Shown here in pieces: positions 19,274-27,101 of a stretch of 64,000 nt of DNA; within the stretch, counting starts at the first letter, position 1; every line of letters begins with the position of its first letter. The DNA comes from an uncultured Polaribacter sp. GTDB lineage: Bacteria; Bacteroidota; Bacteroidia; Flavobacteriales; Flavobacteriaceae. The DNA lies in NCBI RefSeq assembly GCF_947503855.1, contig NZ_CANNFF010000005.1:124001-188000 (forward strand). Direction: 5' to 3'. Below the pieces are notes generated by a model. It worked only from the letters and a program-made list of their open reading frames with translations, was not told the origin of the DNA and made no database searches. The position numbers and the translations under genes were made by a program.

Positions 19274-20158
19274 TTACTCAAAACTTGCTCCACTAGCAGC
19301 AACACTTCTATCAATTTTACGCATTAAACCTTGTAAAACTTTTCCTGGCCCAACTTCTATAAACTCAGTTCCACCATCAGCAATCATTGCTTGAACACAT
19401 TGAGTCCATTTTACAGGAGCTGTTAATTGCGCAATTAAATTTTCTTTAATCTCATTAGGATTTGTAACCGCTTTTGCTACAACATTTTGATACACAGCAC
19501 AAGTTGGCTCACCAAAATCGGTTGCTTCTATAGCTGCTGCTAATTCTTCTCTTGCAGGCTCCATCATTGGAGAATGAAATGCACCTCCAACAGGTAATAA
19601 CAAAGCTCTTCTAGCTCCTTTTTCTGTCAATACCTCACACGCTTTTTCTACCGCTTTTATTTCTCCAGAAATTACCAATTGTCCTGGGCAATTGTAATTT
19701 GCAGCCACTACTACTCCATCAATTTCAGCACAAGTCTCTTCAACAACATTGTCATCTAATCCTAAAACTGCTGCCATAGTAGACTCTTGCATATCACAAG
19801 CTTTCTGCATTGCTAAAGCTCTTTTAGAAACCAATTGTAAACCGTCTTCAAAAGTTAATACTCCATTTGCAACCAAAGCAGATAATTCTCCTAAAGAATG
19901 CCCTGCAACCATTTCTGGCTGAAAAGCATCACCTAATACTTTTGCTAAAATCACCGAATGCAAAAAGATAGCAGGTTGTGTAACCTTAGTCTCTTTTAAC
20001 TGCTCTGCAGTTCCTTCAAACATAATGTCTGTTATTTTAAACCCTAAAATATCATTTGCTTTTTCAAAGTATTCTTTCGCTAATGGTGACTTTTCGTATA
20101 AATCCAATCCCATTCCTGTAAATTGCGCTCCTTGACCTGGAAAAATATATGCTTTCAT
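19274..20158 (-). CDS. fabD: Malonyl-CoA:ACP transacylase FabD
   Basis: Loads malonate from CoA onto acyl carrier protein for fatty-acid elongation. The 294 residues begin with the FPGQGAQFTGMG signature, have the nucleophile elbow GHSLGE with Ser88, the arginine region (SKRALAMQ), the catalytic histidine in GGAFHSPMM, and a C-terminal FIEVGPGKVLQGL stretch. Single-gene unit here: convergent with the small protein gene and divergent from the transporter gene 139 bp upstream. Confidence 0.97.
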   Translation of the reverse strand: MKAYIFPGQGAQFTGMGLDLYEKSPLAKEYFEKANDILGFKITDIMFEGTAEQLKETKVTQPAIFLHSVILAKVLGDAFQPEMVAGHSLGELSALVANGVLTFEDGLQLVSKRALAMQKACDMQESTMAAVLGLDDNVVEETCAEIDGVVVAANYNCPGQLVISGEIKAVEKACEVLTEKGARRALLLPVGGAFHSPMMEPAREELAAAIEATDFGEPTCAVYQNVVAKAVTNPNEIKENLIAQLTAPVKWTQCVQAMIADGGTEFIEVGPGKVLQGLMRKIDRSVAASGASFE

Positions 20159-20297
20159 AATAATATGTAATCGTTAAGTTGTTAAACTGTTTAATAGCGA
20201 CAAAAATAATCATTTTTATTAGAAGCTGATTCCTGCTTTTCGTTATATATTTTACCAACAAACTTCTAACTTCTAACAAAATTCGTAACTTCGTTTT

Positions 20298-21044
20298 ATG
20301 ACATATAAAGACAAACAACTTGCAAATAGAATTTACCTAATTCTTGCTGCTCTTTTTATAGCCTCTTTAGTAACCTCTAACTTAATATTCCAAAAATTCT
20401 TTTATTGGTATCCTTTTGATATTCAAGTTTTCGATACAAAACTTTTTGAAGTTTCTGCAGGACTTTTACCTTATCCAATTACGTTTTTAATTACCGATAT
20501 TTTATCAGAAATTTATGGAAAACGAAAAGCAAATGAGGTGGTTATTGCAGGAATTTTTGCTTCCTTTTTCTCGCTAATCATTATCTATGTTTCTAAAGAA
20601 GTACCAGCTACATCTTGGTCTCCTGTAAATAACAGTATTTTTGTCAATGTGTTTGGTGCAGCCCCTTTAGCAGTTTTCGCTTCGATGATGGCGTATTTGT
20701 TTGCCCAATTTATAGATATTAGAATTTATCATTTTTGGAAACAATTAACGAAAGGAAAACACTTGTGGTTGCGTAATAATTTCTCAACCTTTTCTTCTCA
20801 AATCATTGACACTCTAACCGTTTTAGTCTTATTATGTTTATTCGGCATTATCGATTGGAAAAACTTTTTAGGCCTTTTACTAAGTGGTTTTATTTTTAAA
20901 ATACTAATTGCAGCTTTAGACACCCCAATTTTATATTTGGTTGTTAATGCTTTTCGAAAAAGATTCAACTTAGCAATCAATGAAGAAATTGATGATAAAG
21001 TTCTCATTGAAAAGGTTCAAGACGTAAATGAAATGAGTGTGTAA
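20298..21044 (+). CDS. Queuosine precursor transporter (YhhQ/VUT family)
   Basis: Integral membrane protein of 248 residues with about six hydrophobic segments, a likely importer of preQ0/preQ1 or queuine. Family landmarks are the first helix ending SLVTSNLIFQKF, the ISPITFLITDILSEIYG-like stretch (here LPYPITFLITDILSEIYGK), FVNVFGAAPLAVFASMMAYL, and HLWLRNNFSTFSSQIIDT. I looked for a preQ1 riboswitch in the 139-bp upstream region and did not see the expected pseudoknot pattern. It is followed by the DUF547 gene after 68 bp. Confidence 0.92.
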   Translation: MTYKDKQLANRIYLILAALFIASLVTSNLIFQKFFYWYPFDIQVFDTKLFEVSAGLLPYPITFLITDILSEIYGKRKANEVVIAGIFASFFSLIIIYVSKEVPATSWSPVNNSIFVNVFGAAPLAVFASMMAYLFAQFIDIRIYHFWKQLTKGKHLWLRNNFSTFSSQIIDTLTVLVLLCLFGIIDWKNFLGLLLSGFIFKILIAALDTPILYLVVNAFRKRFNLAINEEIDDKVLIEKVQDVNEMSV

Positions 21045-21112
21045 AATTTAGAGAAATTTTTCTAATTATTAAAAAAAATATTGCGTCTAAACCCTCAGAA
21101 ATACGATTAAAG

Positions 21113-21823
21113 ATGAAAAAAATAAGTTTACTTTTTGTGATACTTTTTGTATACCTACAAAACAATGCACAAACATCAATTTTTAACAACTTACTACAAG
21201 CTCATGTTTCTGATGACGGAATTGTAGATTATAAATCTTTTAAATCAGATTATTCAAAATTAGACACTTACCTCTCTTATTTAGAAAAAACAACACCTAA
21301 AATCTCTTGGTCAGAAAATAAACAAAAAGCATTTTGGATTAATGCTTATAACGCTTATACGATAAAATTAATCTTAGAAAACTATCCACTAAAAAGTATT
21401 TTAGACATTAAAAAGGATAGCAAAACAGCCTGGAAAATTCCTTATGCAAAAGTAGGTAGCAGAATTTATACTTTAGACTACATTGAACATGAAATTCTAC
21501 GTGAAAAATTATTCGATCCAAAAATTCATGTGGGCCTTAATTGCGCCTCCGTTTCTTGTCCTAAGTTATTAAATATCGCTTTTACAGAAAATAATGTAGA
21601 AACTAAATTAACCAAATTGATGAAGGCTTTTATCAATGACTCATCTAGAAACAAAATAGATAAAAAGAAAGTTCAAATTTCAGAAATATTTAATTGGTTT
21701 AAAAGTGATTTTACCAAAAACGGTACTATAATAGATTACTTAAATATATATTCAAATACAAAAATTAAGTCTAACGCAAAAATTAGTTATAAGAAATACG
21801 ACTGGTCTTTAAACGGTAACTAA
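21113..21823 (+). CDS. DUF547 protein with signal peptide
   Basis: Secreted or periplasmic protein of 236 residues: an N-terminal signal (MKKISLLFVILFVYLQNNAQ) and a DUF547 domain with the landmarks FWINAYNAYTIKLILENYP, YTLDYIEHEILR, and HVGLNCASVSCP with two conserved Cys. DUF547 resembles a transglutaminase/papain-like fold, but activity is unknown. It stands directly upstream of the arsenosugar-type genes on the same strand; in flavobacterial genomes DUF547 genes recur near such clusters as far as I recall, so it may be part of the pathway. That link is an inference. Confidence 0.88.
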   Translation: MKKISLLFVILFVYLQNNAQTSIFNNLLQAHVSDDGIVDYKSFKSDYSKLDTYLSYLEKTTPKISWSENKQKAFWINAYNAYTIKLILENYPLKSILDIKKDSKTAWKIPYAKVGSRIYTLDYIEHEILREKLFDPKIHVGLNCASVSCPKLLNIAFTENNVETKLTKLMKAFINDSSRNKIDKKKVQISEIFNWFKSDFTKNGTIIDYLNIYSNTKIKSNAKISYKKYDWSLNGN

Positions 21824-21891
21824 ACGACTCTTTTTAACAAAAATTATTAAAAACAAATTGTATCTTTCAATTTTAAAATTAAAATCAATTT

Positions 21892-22227
21892 ATGTCAAAA
21901 TCATATTATGACGCAACCGATTTAAGAAAGTTCGGTAATATAACTGAATGGAGTGAAGAACTTGGAAACAAATTCTTTGATTATTATGGAAAAGTCTTTG
22001 AAGAAGGCGCATTAACCGCTCGTGAAAAAAGTCTAATTGCCTTAGCTGTGGCCCATACAGAACAATGTCCTTATTGTATTGATGCTTATACAAAAGACAC
22101 GTTACAAAGAGGCGTTACTAAAGAACAAATGATGGAAGCCATTCATGTTGGTGCTGCTATAAAAAGCGGTGCAACTTTAGTACATGGTGTTCAAATGATG
22201 AATAAGGTAAATAAAATTGATGGATAA
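21892..22227 (+). CDS. Arsenosugar-associated CMD/AhpD-like protein
   Basis: A 111-residue protein of the carboxymuconolactone decarboxylase/AhpD superfamily, with the redox or metal-binding pair CPYC in the helix-turn EQCPYCIDAYTKDTL, followed by the family stretch HVGAAIKSGATLVHG. Homologues next to ArsS are annotated as arsenosugar biosynthesis-associated peroxidase-like proteins. The CxxC could handle a thiol-bound arsenical or peroxide; neither is proven. It starts the core of the cluster, 68 bp after DUF547 and 77 bp before arsS. Confidence 0.9.
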   Translation: MSKSYYDATDLRKFGNITEWSEELGNKFFDYYGKVFEEGALTAREKSLIALAVAHTEQCPYCIDAYTKDTLQRGVTKEQMMEAIHVGAAIKSGATLVHGVQMMNKVNKIDG

Positions 22228-22229
22228 CT

Positions 22230-22288
22230 AATTATGAATTTTAAAGTACGATTTATGAGTTAAAATACTCTTTTCGTAATTCATAATT
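22230..22288 (+). repeat. Nested inverted repeat between the CMD gene and arsS
   Basis: An outer 11-bp perfect inverted repeat (AATTATGAATT / AATTCATAATT) encloses shorter complementary pairs TACGA/TCGTA and GAGT/ACTC in the right order, so the whole segment can fold into one long imperfect hairpin. It lies 17 bp before the arsS start codon. It could be an mRNA processing or stability element, or a decayed small palindromic element; nothing in the sequence decides. Confidence 0.5.
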
Positions 22289-22304
22289 CTACATTCGTAA
22301 TTAA

Positions 22305-23357
22305 ATGAAAAAATCATTAAAAGCAAGAAATAACGACATCGCAAATACTTCTCGTCAACTAGAAATTCTGTCAAAAGGTATTTTTGCAGATGGAGAATTA
22401 CCCACATTTGCAGCTAAAATTTCAACAACCAATCAATTTCCACTCCGTCCTAAAAAGTTAGAGGTTTTACAAATAAATTTGGGCTATATGTGTAATCAGG
22501 TTTGTGAGCATTGTCATGTAGATGCAGGCCCAGATCGTAAAGAAATCATGACTATAGAAACCATGCAGCAATGTTTGGAGGTCATCAAAAAAACAGAAGC
22601 TCATACCTTAGATTTAACTGGTGGTGCGCCAGAAATGAACCCAAATTTCAAATGGTTTGTAGAAGAAGCATCAAAAGCAGGAATTAAAGATTTTATTGTG
22701 CGTTCTAATTTAACCATTATTAGAGCTAACAAAAAATATTACGATTTACCCCAATTCTTTAAAAAATACAACATTCATGTTGTTTCTTCTATGCCACACT
22801 GGACACGAGGAAAAACCGACAAACAGCGTGGTGAGGGTGTTTTCGATAAATCGATTAAAGCTTTACGAGAATTGAATGCTGTAGGGTATGGAATAGAAGG
22901 TTCTAGTTTAAAATTAGATTTAGTCTATAATCCTTCAGGAGCATTTTTACCTGGAGATCAAATGGGCTTAGAGCGTGATTTTAAAAAGGCCTTAAAGGAA
23001 GATTTTAATATCGATTTTCATAATTTATTTGCCATTACCAATTTACCAATCAGTAGATTTTTAGATTATCTCATTGCATCAGAAAATTACGAAGATTACA
23101 TGTATGCTTTGGTTGATGCTTACAATCCTGCAGCTGTAGAAAATGTAATGTGTACCAATACCATTTCTGTAAGTTGGGATGGTTGGTTGTATGATTGCGA
23201 TTTTAATCAGATGCTAAATTTAAAAGTAGCTAGTAAAGTAAAACATATTGCCAATTACAACGAAGAATTGCTACAAAACAGAAATATCATTATCAACCAA
23301 CATTGTTATGGTTGTACAGCTGGTGCAGGTAGTAGCTGTCAAGGAACTGTTGCGTAA
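22305..23357 (+). CDS. arsS: Arsenosugar biosynthesis radical SAM protein ArsS
   Basis: Radical SAM enzyme of 350 residues. The cluster motif C-x3-C-x2-C is at Cys63, Cys67 and Cys70 (YMCNQVCEHCHVDAGPDR), followed by LDLTGGAPEMNP, the GGE-like SAM-binding stretch. The C-terminal half has the family signature MCTNTISVSWDGWLYDCDFNQM and ends HCYGCTAGAGSSCQG (Cys334, 337, 345), where some homologues carry selenocysteine; here all are Cys codons. In cyanobacteria ArsS transfers the 5'-deoxyadenosyl group of SAM to dimethylated arsenic. Adjacent arsM and a nucleoside phosphorylase fit that role. Confidence 0.93.
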   Translation: MKKSLKARNNDIANTSRQLEILSKGIFADGELPTFAAKISTTNQFPLRPKKLEVLQINLGYMCNQVCEHCHVDAGPDRKEIMTIETMQQCLEVIKKTEAHTLDLTGGAPEMNPNFKWFVEEASKAGIKDFIVRSNLTIIRANKKYYDLPQFFKKYNIHVVSSMPHWTRGKTDKQRGEGVFDKSIKALRELNAVGYGIEGSSLKLDLVYNPSGAFLPGDQMGLERDFKKALKEDFNIDFHNLFAITNLPISRFLDYLIASENYEDYMYALVDAYNPAAVENVMCTNTISVSWDGWLYDCDFNQMLNLKVASKVKHIANYNEELLQNRNIIINQHCYGCTAGAGSSCQGTVA

Positions 23358-23424
23358 AGCCTCATTTTCTTCGAGATATTTCCAGAAAAAAGAAGAAATT
23401 CAGCAAGTTTGAAAAAATAAATTG

Positions 23425-23444
23425 CAATTGACTATAGTCAATTG
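23425..23444. promoter_or_regulatory. Perfect 20-bp palindrome before arsM
   Basis: CAATTGACTATAGTCAATTG is a perfect 20-bp palindrome with no spacer, 19 bp upstream of the arsM ATG and 67 bp after the arsS stop. It could be the operator of a dimeric regulator or a processing hairpin. It does not have the spaced ATCA/TGAT form of classical ArsR sites, and no regulator gene lies in the cluster. Confidence 0.45.
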
Positions 23445-23463
23445 TAAAAAATAAAAATTTAAA

Positions 23464-24432
23464 ATGAGTTATTTAGAAACCACCAAAGACGTTTATAAAG
23501 AAGCAGCCTTAACACCAGATGTTGGTTTATGCTGTACCACCAATCCTATTTGGGAATTACCAGGATTAAAAATTCCTAGAATTATGCAAGAAATGAATTA
23601 CGGTTGTGGTTCTACTGTGCATGCAAGAGATTTAACCAACAATCCAAAAATGTTATATGTGGGTGTTGGTGGTGGAATGGAGCTATTGCAATTTGCTTAC
23701 TTCAACAGAAATAAAGGGGGGGTTATTGGTTTAGATGTGGTGGATGAAATGCTAGAAGCGTCTCGTAAAAACTTTAAAATCGCAGAAGAACAAAACAATT
23801 GGTTTAAAAGCAACTTTGTAGATTTACGCAAAGGAGATGCCATGAATTTACCAGTAGAAGACAATTCTATTGATGTTGCCGCTCAAAACTGTTTGTTCAA
23901 TATTTTTAAATCTGATGATTTACAAAAAGCCATTGCAGAAATGTACCGAGTGCTAAAGCCTCATGGTAAATTGGTAATGAGCGATCCTACTTGCGAACAG
24001 GAAATGAATGATGAATTAAGAAATGACGAACGCTTGCGTGCTTTATGTTTAAGTGGTAGTTTATCCATTGCAGATTATGTAAAAGCGTTAACCGATGCTG
24101 GTTTTGGCACTATTGAAATTAGAGCAAGAAAACCATACCGTATTTTAGATCCAAAGAATTATCCAACTAACAAATTGATTTATATAGAATCAATAGAAGT
24201 GGCTGCTATAAAAGATCCAATGCCTGCTGATGGCCCCTGTATTTTTACAGGTAAAGCAGCCATTTATTTTGGTAATGAAGATTATTTTGATGATAATGCA
24301 GGTCATGTTTTATTAAAAAATCAACCCTTAGCCATTTGCGATAAAACTGCAGGAGCTTTAGCTGCTTTAGGTAGAGATGATATTTTTATTTCAGAAAGTA
24401 CCTATCATTATGATGGTGGTGGATGTTGCTAA
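23464..24432 (+). CDS. arsM: ArsM-type arsenite methyltransferase
   Basis: SAM-dependent methyltransferase of 322 residues. The SAM loop is VGVGGGMELL (about 74-83), followed by the acidic LDVVDEML and the DLRKGDAMNLPVED stretch. Cysteines placed as in arsenic-binding ArsM proteins are Cys48 (YGCGS), the Cys in AAQNCLFNIF and the Cys in RALCLSGSLS; a CC pair at 23-24 and a C-terminal GGGCC tail add further thiols. It differs from classical ArsM by its N-terminal sequence and is the form found beside ArsS. Product is probably dimethylarsenic for ArsS. Confidence 0.9.
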   Translation: MSYLETTKDVYKEAALTPDVGLCCTTNPIWELPGLKIPRIMQEMNYGCGSTVHARDLTNNPKMLYVGVGGGMELLQFAYFNRNKGGVIGLDVVDEMLEASRKNFKIAEEQNNWFKSNFVDLRKGDAMNLPVEDNSIDVAAQNCLFNIFKSDDLQKAIAEMYRVLKPHGKLVMSDPTCEQEMNDELRNDERLRALCLSGSLSIADYVKALTDAGFGTIEIRARKPYRILDPKNYPTNKLIYIESIEVAAIKDPMPADGPCIFTGKAAIYFGNEDYFDDNAGHVLLKNQPLAICDKTAGALAALGRDDIFISESTYHYDGGGCC

Positions 24433-24450
24433 TTGAAAATTACAAACTTT

Positions 24451-25071
24451 ATGTCATTTCGAGCGCAGTCGAGAAATCTTTTACTGATTTTTACCAGAAA
24501 CCCAGAATTGGGCAAAGCAAAAACACGTTTGGCAAAAACCGTAGGTGATAAAACGGCTCTAGATATCTATAAATTTTTATTAGAAAAAACTAAAAACATT
24601 GTTGTTGAAGTAAAAAGTGCAGACAAGGCTGTGTACTATTCAGTAAAAATTAGAGAAAACGATATTTGGAATGCCAATACCTTTCAAAAATACCAACAAT
24701 TTGGGGAGGATTTAGGAATACGAATGCAAAATGCCTTTCAAAACGGATTTAATGCAGGTTACCAAAAAGTACTCATTATTGGAAGTGATTTGTATGATTT
24801 AACATCAGAAATTATAGAAAATGCTTTTGAAAAGTTAGATAAAAACGATGTTGTAATTGGACCTGCAAAAGATGGAGGCTATTATTTATTAGGCATGAAT
24901 TCGTTTCAAGAAAATATTTTTAAAAACAAAAAATGGGGCACAGAAAGTGTTAGAAAAGATACGTTAGCAGATTTAAATGATAAAAAAGTATTTTTGTTAA
25001 AAGAATTAAATGATGTAGATGTATTTGAAGATATAGAACATCACCCCGCATTTCAAATCTTTTTAAAGTAA
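24451..25071 (+). CDS. CofC-like (TIGR04282-type) arsenosugar transferase
   Basis: GT-A-fold protein of the DUF2064/CofC-like group linked to arsenosugar clusters. Visible are the nucleotide-binding start LLLIFTRNPELGKAKTRLAKTVG, the LIIGSDLYDLTSEI stretch (GSD in the metal-binding place) and VIGPAKDGGYYLLGM. From the ATG at 24451 the protein has 206 residues. The first codons (MSFRAQSRN) are encoded by a flavobacterial REP-like palindrome, so the original start was replaced; a TTG at 24433 would extend it by six residues. Family members are named glycosyltransferases, but the fold equally suits a nucleotidylyltransferase. The stop overlaps the next ATG by one base. Confidence 0.87.
   Translation: MSFRAQSRNLLLIFTRNPELGKAKTRLAKTVGDKTALDIYKFLLEKTKNIVVEVKSADKAVYYSVKIRENDIWNANTFQKYQQFGEDLGIRMQNAFQNGFNAGYQKVLIIGSDLYDLTSEIIENAFEKLDKNDVVIGPAKDGGYYLLGMNSFQENIFKNKKWGTESVRKDTLADLNDKKVFLLKELNDVDVFEDIEHHPAFQIFLK
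24453..24479. repeat. REP-like palindrome overlapping a gene start
   Basis: The sequence around ATTTCGA-GCGCAG-TCGAGAAAT forms a short hairpin with one bulged base. I recognise this palindrome as a dispersed intergenic repeat common in Flavobacteriaceae and relatives. Here it overlaps the start codon and first nine codons of the CofC-like gene. Confidence 0.7.
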
Positions 25072-25892
25072 TGATAAATAAAAAACAACAACTGCAAGAA
25101 ACCACTCAATTTTTAAAAACAAACGGAATTACCAACCCAGAAATAGGCATTGTTTTAGGTACAGGTTTAGGGAAGTTGGTGGATGAAATAGCTATTGAAA
25201 AAGAAATTTTATATGCAGATATTCCTCATTTTCCACAAGCAACTGTTGAATTTCATTCAGGTAAATTAATTTACGGAGAATTATCTGGCAAAAAAGTAGT
25301 GGTAATGTCGGGTCGTTTTCATTTATACGAAGGCTATAATGCTTGGAAGGTAACCTACGGAATTAGAACAATGCATGGTTTAGGAATCCAAAATTTACTA
25401 ATCTCTAACGCTGCTGGTGCCATCAATTTAGATTATAAAAAAGGCGATTTAATGCTGATTGAAGATCATATTAATTTACAAGGAGCATCACCTTTAGCAT
25501 TTAAAGAGGCCAAAGATTTTGGAAATATTTTTGCAGATATGTTAGCGCCTTATTCTGAGAAGATCAATTCAAAAATGATAGAGGTAGCAAAACAAAACAA
25601 CATTCAGTTACATTTAGGAGTTTATGTAAGTGTATTAGGACCGCAACTAGAAACTAGGGCAGAATACAGAATGCTGCAAATTTTAGAAACCGATGCTGTA
25701 GGCATGAGCACTGTACCCGAAGTTATTGTTGCCAAACAACTCAATTTGCCTTGTGCCGCAATTTCTGTATTAACAGATGAGTGCGATCCAAAAAATTTAC
25801 AACCTGTAGATATTTCAGAAATTATTGCCATTGCTGGTGAAGCAGAACCTAAAATGATTATCTTGTTTAAGGGAGTTATCGAAATACTATAA
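25071..25892 (+). CDS. Purine nucleoside phosphorylase (trimeric type)
   Basis: Cleaves purine nucleosides with phosphate to base and ribose-1-phosphate. The 273 residues show the trimeric PNP landmarks: GIVLGTGLG, MSGRFHLYEGY, LLISNAAGAIN, the LGPQLETRAEYRML stretch and AVGMSTVPEVIVA. In this cluster the likely substrate is the 5'-dimethylarsinoyl-adenosine product of ArsS, which would lose adenine to leave an arsenical ribose phosphate; ordinary purine salvage is the alternative. Its start overlaps the stop of the CofC-like gene by one base (TAATG), implying coupled translation. Confidence 0.93.
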   Translation: MINKKQQLQETTQFLKTNGITNPEIGIVLGTGLGKLVDEIAIEKEILYADIPHFPQATVEFHSGKLIYGELSGKKVVVMSGRFHLYEGYNAWKVTYGIRTMHGLGIQNLLISNAAGAINLDYKKGDLMLIEDHINLQGASPLAFKEAKDFGNIFADMLAPYSEKINSKMIEVAKQNNIQLHLGVYVSVLGPQLETRAEYRMLQILETDAVGMSTVPEVIVAKQLNLPCAAISVLTDECDPKNLQPVDISEIIAIAGEAEPKMIILFKGVIEIL

Positions 25893-25901
25893 AGCTATGC
25901 A

Positions 25902-26003
25902 AGACTCTTAGGTTTTCAAAACCTGAAAGGTCTAAATTACATATTATATCAACAACCATTTTAAATCCGTTATTCAACAAAAAAAAGGCGCCAATTCTAT
26001 GTA
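25902..26003 (+). pseudogene. Decayed duplicate of the 5' end of the kinase gene
   Basis: This stretch repeats, with point changes, the hairpin, leader and first 18 codons of the downstream kinase gene (26106-26205). The codons give INNHFKSVIQQKKGANSM then a stop, against [18 protein letters not shown] in the intact gene; the start ATG has become ATC. It is a leftover of a tandem duplication rather than a gene. Confidence 0.75.
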
Positions 26004-26105
26004 AAAAAAGCAATAGGTTTTTTTTGAAAGCTTTTTATAAAATTCTTACAATTTTCAAACCTAATAAATCTACTTAAAATAGTATTTTTAGCATAAATTA
26101 GAAAA

Positions 26106-26138
26106 AGACCCTTCAGGTTTTAAAAACCTGAAGGGTCT
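26106..26138. terminator. 16-bp hairpin upstream of the kinase gene
   Basis: A perfect 16-bp stem (AGACCCTTCAGGTTTT and its complement) with a 1-nt loop, 14 bp before the kinase start codon. A diverged copy sits at 25902-25933 right after the phosphorylase gene. It may terminate or attenuate read-through from the upstream genes or be a REP-type palindrome; there is no T run after it on the plus strand. Confidence 0.5.
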
Positions 26139-26152
26139 AGATTACATATTAT

Positions 26153-27100
26153 ATGAACAACCATTTCAAATCCATAATTCTACAAAAAACAGGAGCAACT
26201 TCCTTACAAGAAAAAGAGATTATTCAATCGCTTTGGAGTGGTTATGGCAACATTAAACGCATTACTTTACATGGTGGTGATATAAAAAGTGTGGTGATTA
26301 AAAACGTACAATTACCTAAACAAAATACACATCCCAAAGGGTGGAGTAGCGAAATTGGACATTTAAGAAAACTAAAATCGTATCAAGTAGAGACTTTTTG
26401 GTATCAAAATTATAGCAGTAAAAGCTTAGCGCGTTTGCCAAAATGTTATGGAGTTACCCAAAAAGATGATGAAGTGTTCATTATTTTGGAAGATTTAAAC
26501 GCAGCTAGTTTTTCGTTGCGAAAACAAAATGTCAATTGGCAAGAAGTTGAGGCATGTCTAGAATGGTTGGCAAAATTCCACGCAAGTTATCTGGGTGAAG
26601 TTCCAAAAAATATTTGGGACATTGGCACCTATTGGCATTTAAAAACTAGACCACAAGAATTGCAAGCTTTAGAAGATAATTCTTTAAAAAATGCGGCTTC
26701 AAAAATTGATAAAAAGTTGAATAATTGCACATACAAAACCTTTGTGCATGGAGATGCAAAATTAGCCAACTTTTGCTTTTCTGAGTATGGAAAAGTAGCT
26801 GGAGTAGATTTTCAGTATGTAGGCGGTGGTTGTGGCATAAAAGATGTTGCGTATTTTATTGGAAGTTGTTTACCAGAAAAAGAATGTGAACGCTTAGAAA
26901 ACAAAATTTTAGATACCTATTTTACATATTTGCACAATGCATTAGGTAATAAAAACGAAGCTCTAGAAAAAGAATGGCGTGCATTATATCATGTAGCTTG
27001 GGCAGATTTTCATCGTTTTTTAAAAGGATGGAGTCCTGGACATTGGAAAATTAATTCTTACAGCGAACGCATAACCCAACAAGTGATTAAAAATTTATAA
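26153..27100 (+). CDS. Small-molecule kinase (EcK/aminoglycoside-phosphotransferase fold)
   Basis: Protein-kinase-like phosphotransferase of 315 residues. The catalytic loop is [12 protein letters not shown] (H-G-D-x4-N) and the metal-binding aspartate is in [18 protein letters not shown]; the DFQ form is typical of the ecdysteroid-kinase-like/choline-kinase-like branch. An N-lobe with a VIILEDLNA-like hinge (FIILEDLNA) is present. Substrate is unknown; in this cluster a hydroxyl of an arsenosugar intermediate or glycerol moiety is a reasonable guess. A decayed copy of its 5' end lies just upstream, and the CysQ-like gene follows after one base. Confidence 0.87.
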   Translation: MNNHFKSIILQKTGATSLQEKEIIQSLWSGYGNIKRITLHGGDIKSVVIKNVQLPKQNTHPKGWSSEIGHLRKLKSYQVETFWYQNYSSKSLARLPKCYGVTQKDDEVFIILEDLNAASFSLRKQNVNWQEVEACLEWLAKFHASYLGEVPKNIWDIGTYWHLKTRPQELQALEDNSLKNAASKIDKKLNNCTYKTFVHGDAKLANFCFSEYGKVAGVDFQYVGGGCGIKDVAYFIGSCLPEKECERLENKILDTYFTYLHNALGNKNEALEKEWRALYHVAWADFHRFLKGWSPGHWKINSYSERITQQVIKNL

Positions 27101-27101
27101 A

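Noticed and set aside
20160-20297. preQ1 riboswitch before the queuosine precursor transporter
   Set aside because: The short leader lacks a recognisable G/C-rich stem followed by an A-rich tail that pairs into the loop; I cannot support a riboswitch.
22305-23357. Selenocysteine in ArsS
   Set aside because: The C-terminal family motif has Cys codons throughout and no in-frame TGA before the stop, so this is the cysteine form.
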